Assembly: GCA_017452445.1 (NCBI GenBank) | Contig: JAFTMH010000003.1 | Location: 186,001 to 250,000, forward strand | Reading direction: 5' to 3' | From: Clostridia bacterium | GTDB lineage: Bacteria > Bacillota > Clostridia > Christensenellales > UBA1242 | Length of the DNA: 64,000 nucleotides | In this document: piece after piece, positions 60,109 through 64,000 of the stretch | Numbering within the stretch: the first letter of the stretch is position 1 | Layout: every line of letters starts with the position of its first letter | Notes under the pieces: model-generated | Told to the model about the DNA's origin: nothing | Seen by the model: the letters and a program-made list of their open reading frames with translations, nothing else | Database searches by the model: none | Translations under genes and position numbers: made by a program

Positions 60109-61935
60109 ATGATTACCAGCAAAGAATTGAGAGAAAAATGGATTAATTTTTATAAACAAAGAGGACATGTTGACATTGGTGCTGTTTCGCTTATTGGTGA
60201 TGGCACAACAGGTGTTATGTTTAATGTTGCGGGTATGCAACCATTGATGCCTTATCTTTTGGGAGCAAAACACCCACAAGGCACAAGACTTTGCAATGTG
60301 CAAGGTTGTGTGAGAACTGTTGACATCGACTCTGTTGGAGATTCTAGTCACTGCACATTTTTTGAAATGATGGGAAACTGGAGTTTGGGAGATTATTTTA
60401 AAAAAGAAAAGACTGCTTGGTCTGTTGAATTTTTGACAAAAGAACTTGGTTTTGACATCAACAAGCTCTGCACAACAGTTTTTGCAGGAAACAAAAATGT
60501 TGAAAGAGATGACGAAATCGTTGAATATTTGATTGATGCAGGCATCAAGAAAGAAAATATTTTCTTCTTGAAAGACAACTGGTGGGATTTGCCAGGCACT
60601 GTTGACACACCATGTGGCCCAGACAACGAATGGTTTTATCCTCGTCACGACACACCATGTGGAGAAAATTGTGATGCAACTTGCGAATGTGGCAGATGGG
60701 TTGAAATTGGAAACGATGTTTATATGCAATACAAAGTGTTGGCAGATGGCAGTGTAGAACCATTGAAAAACAAAAATGTTGACACTGGATTTGGTTTTGA
60801 AAGATTGCTTATGTATGTAAACGGTCTTAGTGATGTTTATATGACAGATGTCTTCTGCGATGTAATCAAATATATGGAAAACACTTTGGGTGCAACATAT
60901 GGAGCAGATGAAAAACAAACAAAATCAATGAGAATCATTGCTGACCATATGAGAACTTCTGTTATGTTGATTGGTGACCAAAATGGAATTTTGCCAAGCA
61001 ATGTTGGTGCAGGTTACATTTTGAGAAGAATTTTGCGCCGTGCAATCCGTCACGCAAGAGAAATCAAACTTTCGACAGAAGATTTGCTTGAAATTGCAAA
61101 AATTTATATCGAAAAGGTTTATGACAAAGCATATCCACTTTTGGTTGAAAAAGAAGAATATATCCTTTCAAACCTCAAACTTGAAAGCGACAAATTCAAC
61201 AAATCAATTGAAACTGGCATCAAAGAATTTGAAAAACTTGTTGCTGGACTTGGCAGAAAAGTTGAATTTATGACAAAAAACAATCCTGATTATGTGCCAA
61301 CAGAGGCTGACAAAACAATCAGTGGCAAGGCAGCTTTCAGACTTTATGAAACATATGGTTTCCCTATTGAAATGACTGTTGAAATGGCTGAAGAAATTGG
61401 TTTTGCTGTTGATCAAGAGGGTTATCAAAAAGCATTTGTAGAACACCAAGAACTTGCAAGAAGCACAAGCCAAGTGGCAAAGAGTGGTCTTGCTGGATCA
61501 GGCGAAATGGAAACAAAATATCACACAGCAACACACCTTCTCAATGCAGCACTTAAGAGAGTTGTTGGCGAAACATCTCACCAAATGGGATCAAACATCA
61601 CAAGCGAAAGACTTAGATTTGACTTTGCTTGCGATCACAAACTTTCGCCAGAAGAAATTGCTCAAACAGAAGCTTTGGTAAACGAATGGATCAAAGCAGA
61701 CATCAAAGTTGTCAGAGAAGAAATGGCAAAAGAAGAAGCTGTTAAGCAAGGTGCAGAACATCAATTTATTGAAAGATATCCAGATGTTGTTTCAGTTTAT
61801 ACAATCGGTGATGTTTCAAAAGAAATCTGCACTGGACCTCATGTTGAAAACACTGGCGTGCTTGGTCAATTTAAGATCAAAAAAGAAGAAGCGTCTTCTA
61901 GTGGTGTAAGAAGAATTAAGGCGATTTTGGCATAG
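60109..61935 (+). CDS. alaS: Alanyl-tRNA synthetase, short form without C-Ala domain
   Basis: 608 residues, against about 870 for most bacterial AlaRS. The class II core (MITSKELREKWINFY, NVAGMQPLMPYL, FEMMGNWSLGDYF), a Cys cluster (CGENCDATCECGRW), the tRNA-binding helical domain, and the editing motifs HTATHLL and ICTGPHV are intact. It stops cleanly after the editing domain with GVRRIKAILA, so the DHHA1/C-Ala region is missing. The following sequence is a new promoter and gene, not a decayed remainder. It charges tRNA-Ala; short forms are known in some lineages. Confidence 0.93.
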   Translation: MITSKELREKWINFYKQRGHVDIGAVSLIGDGTTGVMFNVAGMQPLMPYLLGAKHPQGTRLCNVQGCVRTVDIDSVGDSSHCTFFEMMGNWSLGDYFKKEKTAWSVEFLTKELGFDINKLCTTVFAGNKNVERDDEIVEYLIDAGIKKENIFFLKDNWWDLPGTVDTPCGPDNEWFYPRHDTPCGENCDATCECGRWVEIGNDVYMQYKVLADGSVEPLKNKNVDTGFGFERLLMYVNGLSDVYMTDVFCDVIKYMENTLGATYGADEKQTKSMRIIADHMRTSVMLIGDQNGILPSNVGAGYILRRILRRAIRHAREIKLSTEDLLEIAKIYIEKVYDKAYPLLVEKEEYILSNLKLESDKFNKSIETGIKEFEKLVAGLGRKVEFMTKNNPDYVPTEADKTISGKAAFRLYETYGFPIEMTVEMAEEIGFAVDQEGYQKAFVEHQELARSTSQVAKSGLAGSGEMETKYHTATHLLNAALKRVVGETSHQMGSNITSERLRFDFACDHKLSPEEIAQTEALVNEWIKADIKVVREEMAKEEAVKQGAEHQFIERYPDVVSVYTIGDVSKEICTGPHVENTGVLGQFKIKKEEASSSGVRRIKAILA

Positions 61936-61942
61936 TTTCGTG

Positions 61943-61971
61943 TTGACAAAAAGCTTTTTAGTATGTTAATA
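61943..61971 (+). promoter_or_regulatory. Promoter of the DUF4097-like gene
   Basis: TTGACA at about 61943, 17-base spacer, TTAATA, then AAAGGAG ahead of the ATG. Confidence 0.6.
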
Positions 61972-62002
61972 TATTGATATAAACTTAAAAGGAGAGTTTG
62001 AT

Positions 62003-63472
62003 ATGGCTCAAGGGGGAATTAAAAAAGGATTTTTCTTCTATTTCGGTTTGTTTGTATTGCTCTTGATTTCCGTGTTTTTGATTTGTTTGGTTATCATGAT
62101 GTTCAATCCTGGCAAAACTGTGCTTTGGATGCAATACTTTACAGCTGACACAGAAATTCATCACACAAAAACTGATGATGGAAGTGTGATCGATTATTCT
62201 ACAATCAACAAAATTGAAATTGAAGCAACTTATGCAAATGTTTCAGTGCAAAAGAATGCAGAATACACAGAAAAACAAGAAGGTTTGATCATCATCAACA
62301 AAGCAAAAGGTTTTGCTTCTGCAAAAAAAGCAGTTCACTATGATGTAAGCATTACAAAATCTGGTTCTACATTGAAAGTTAAGGTTACAGAACCAACAGG
62401 ATTTTTGTATTTCTCAAAAAATATTGAAATCATTTTGAATGCAAACCATGAAACTGCAACAAACTGGGCAAATGTTGACTTTGTTGCAAGAACAACAAAT
62501 GGTGACATTGAAATTGGTGGTGTAAATCACTTGAAAGCAAAAACAGTTCACTTGAAATCTATCGACCTTAAGGCAACAGGAAAAGGCGATATCACTTTGG
62601 AAAAAATGTTGGATGTTTCAAATGCAAACAGCGTGAAACTTTCTACAAACAAAGGTGACATTTCTTCTTCTATGGATGTTGGTGGAAAGGTTGGCATCTC
62701 TTCAAACAGCGACACAATCCTTGAAACAAATTCAGGTGTTATCAAATTTGAAAGATTGACAGTTGCTTCTGGCAGATCTCTTCACATTTTGTGCAGATCT
62801 GGAGATGTTAAGATTGGCGAAATCACTGCAGACAAGGTTGATGTAAGTTGTGTTCAAGGAAACTATGTTTTTGACACAATCAACGGAAATTTGAGTTATA
62901 CAAACTCAGAAGACACAATCATCTCTCCAAACATTTTGGTGACAAAACTTGTTTCTGGAGATTTCACTTTGACAACTGATGGAAACAGCAATGCAAATCC
63001 AGATGTTGAAATCAAAGAAGTTGGTGGAGACATCACAGTTATTGCAGACAAGGGACACCTTGAAGTTGCAAAATCTCACGGAGCTGTTTCTGTAAACTCT
63101 AAAGACAACTTGTATGTTGGCATTATCTTTGCAGACACTTCAGCATCAAATGCAATCACAATCAGCAATGTTAAGGGTGATGTAGATCTTGGTTTCTTGG
63201 GATCAATGGCTGGCACAGTTGAAGTAATCACAAATGGTGACATCGAAATCAAAGTTACATCTGCTGCAAAATTTGTTTCTGAAGCACTTGTAAACAATGA
63301 TTCTGGAGACCGTGTGGCTGATTCAAAAATAAAGGTTAGCACAAACTTGGCTGAAGGAAGAGAGTTGAACCCATTGTCAGTAAACGGAACTTCTGCAAAC
63401 TCTTGGGCTATGACTCTTAAGACAAACGCAAAAATTAAATATACACTTGTTGAAGCATCTGCTTTGGCATAA
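62003..63472 (+). CDS. Membrane-anchored DUF4097-like beta-solenoid protein
   Basis: 489 residues. One N-terminal hydrophobic helix (YFGLFVLLLISVFLICLVIMMF) without a lipobox is followed by an extracytoplasmic domain of about 430 residues made of repeated short beta strands, with recurring GDI/GDV turns (TTNGDIEIGGV, GKGDITLEKM, RSGDVKIGEI, GGDITVIADKG, KGDVDLGFLG, NGDIEIKV). This is the DUF4097 pattern of a right-handed beta helix. Function unknown, probably cell surface. Confidence 0.8.
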   Translation: MAQGGIKKGFFFYFGLFVLLLISVFLICLVIMMFNPGKTVLWMQYFTADTEIHHTKTDDGSVIDYSTINKIEIEATYANVSVQKNAEYTEKQEGLIIINKAKGFASAKKAVHYDVSITKSGSTLKVKVTEPTGFLYFSKNIEIILNANHETATNWANVDFVARTTNGDIEIGGVNHLKAKTVHLKSIDLKATGKGDITLEKMLDVSNANSVKLSTNKGDISSSMDVGGKVGISSNSDTILETNSGVIKFERLTVASGRSLHILCRSGDVKIGEITADKVDVSCVQGNYVFDTINGNLSYTNSEDTIISPNILVTKLVSGDFTLTTDGNSNANPDVEIKEVGGDITVIADKGHLEVAKSHGAVSVNSKDNLYVGIIFADTSASNAITISNVKGDVDLGFLGSMAGTVEVITNGDIEIKVTSAAKFVSEALVNNDSGDRVADSKIKVSTNLAEGRELNPLSVNGTSANSWAMTLKTNAKIKYTLVEASALA

Positions 63473-63483
63473 TGTTGAAAATT

Positions 63484-63517
63484 AATAAAGTCGGCTGTTG
63501 TCGGCTTTATTTTTTTG
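63484..63517 (+). terminator. Intrinsic terminator after the DUF4097-like gene
   Basis: AAAGTCGGC pairs with GTCGGCTTT (two G-T pairs) around TGTT, followed by Ts. Confidence 0.78.
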
Positions 63518-63573
63518 CAAAAAGTTTTGCTTTGAAAAGGCGATTGTTATATAATATGTGAAAGGAGAAAATT

Positions 63574-64000
63574 ATGGTCGTTTTGTATATTTTGGTCGCA
63601 ATCAGCATTTTGACTTCGGTTGTTGGAATTGTTGTAAGTTTGAAAACAAGAAGCGAAACAAAGATGTCTGAAAGTGACAAAAAAGACATTGTAGACAGTT
63701 TTGGAAACAATGTGAATGTGATTGCACACACTTTGCTTACAGGGCAACAAACTGCAAATGTTGGTATGAATGAAACTATAAAAAACTTTAAGGAAGATTT
63801 GATCAGAAGTCACGAAGCTCTTGAAAAAAGGGTTACAAACTTGGTTGAGAGAATTGACGCAAGAATGTTGCAAATCAGCAAGATGCAAGAAGACAAGTTG
63901 GAAGCAATCAGACAGTCAAATGATCAAAGCATCAAATCTTTGCAAGAAGACAACAACAAGCAACTTGACAAGATGAGAGAAACTGTTGACGAAAAATTGT
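63574..64000 (+). CDS. rmuC: RmuC family DNA recombination protein, N-terminal part
   Basis: Only the first 142 residues are in the window and the frame runs off the end. A membrane helix (VVLYILVAISILTSVVGIVV) is followed by a long coiled coil (ISKMQEDKLEAIRQSNDQS) ending with LDKMRETVDEKL, the RmuC hallmark just before its nuclease-like domain. AAAGGAG precedes the ATG. RmuC limits inversions and rearrangements in E. coli. Confidence 0.8.
   Translation, partial: MVVLYILVAISILTSVVGIVVSLKTRSETKMSESDKKDIVDSFGNNVNVIAHTLLTGQQTANVGMNETIKNFKEDLIRSHEALEKRVTNLVERIDARMLQISKMQEDKLEAIRQSNDQSIKSLQEDNNKQLDKMRETVDEKL

Overview
The window is AT-rich bacterial DNA with Gram-positive-type promoters and strong AGGAGG ribosome sites. 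The gene content suggests an uncultured, strictly fermentative anaerobe of the Clostridia/Bacillota. Evidence includes a three-subunit [FeFe] hydrogenase (hydC-hydB-hydA), phosphoketolase, iron alcohol dehydrogenase, pyruvate kinase, HemZ, the secG-rnr-smpB-ssrA block, and UGA used as a stop inside prfB with the usual +1 frameshift. The species cannot be named from sequence alone.

Layout. 1-6.7 kb: end of a RelA/SpoT gene, hemZ, rpsO-pnp and two unrecognised, apparently well-expressed genes. 6.9-12.8 kb: a fused double-ThyX protein, phosphoketolase, a GT4 glycosyltransferase and a HAD protein. 13-24.5 kb: membrane and envelope genes (cardiolipin synthase-like, YhhN, GT2, YwaF-like), a ferritin-like protein, an iron alcohol dehydrogenase, tyrS behind a tyrosine-leader-peptide attenuator, and a lipoprotein.

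24,554-37,670 is a 13.1-kb integrated island. It has split a host tRNA-Thr(GGT) gene in the anticodon loop: the 3' half lies at the left end and the 5' half at the right. It carries its own intact tRNA-Thr(GGT) just inside the right end, followed by further tRNA 5'-half/att-core copies at an exact 101-bp period. Its cargo is an XRE regulator with a divergent SLOG gene and palindromic operators, a GIY-YIG protein, a Phd/YefM-like regulator, a two-methyltransferase plus AlwI-like type IIS restriction system, an excisionase-like protein, a tyrosine integrase, and a helicase-DUF2290 pair that may be a defence module. Codon use (TTA, ATA) differs from the host (TTG, CTT).

The most unusual item lies in the gene-free 1.36 kb between the restriction gene and the excisionase. 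It begins with a promoter and a three-stem RNA domain. Next come 13 tandem units, each a hairpin with a different but self-complementary stem, a near-constant ARAYGG loop, and a -10-like hexamer exactly 23 nt after the start of the loop motif. Then a perfect Shine-Dalgarno leads to an AUG followed at once by UAA. I recognise no described family with this architecture.

37.9-64 kb is host again: SPFH protein, pyruvate kinase, secG-rnr-smpB-ssrA, a coiled-coil membrane protein, the hydrogenase operon, a PIN-domain pair, a calcium-type P-ATPase (probably leaderless), an MFS protein, prfB-tsaD-pnuC-U32, a short alaS without the C-Ala domain, a DUF4097-like surface protein and the start of rmuC. 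Most transcription units end in clear intrinsic terminators, several of them bidirectional.
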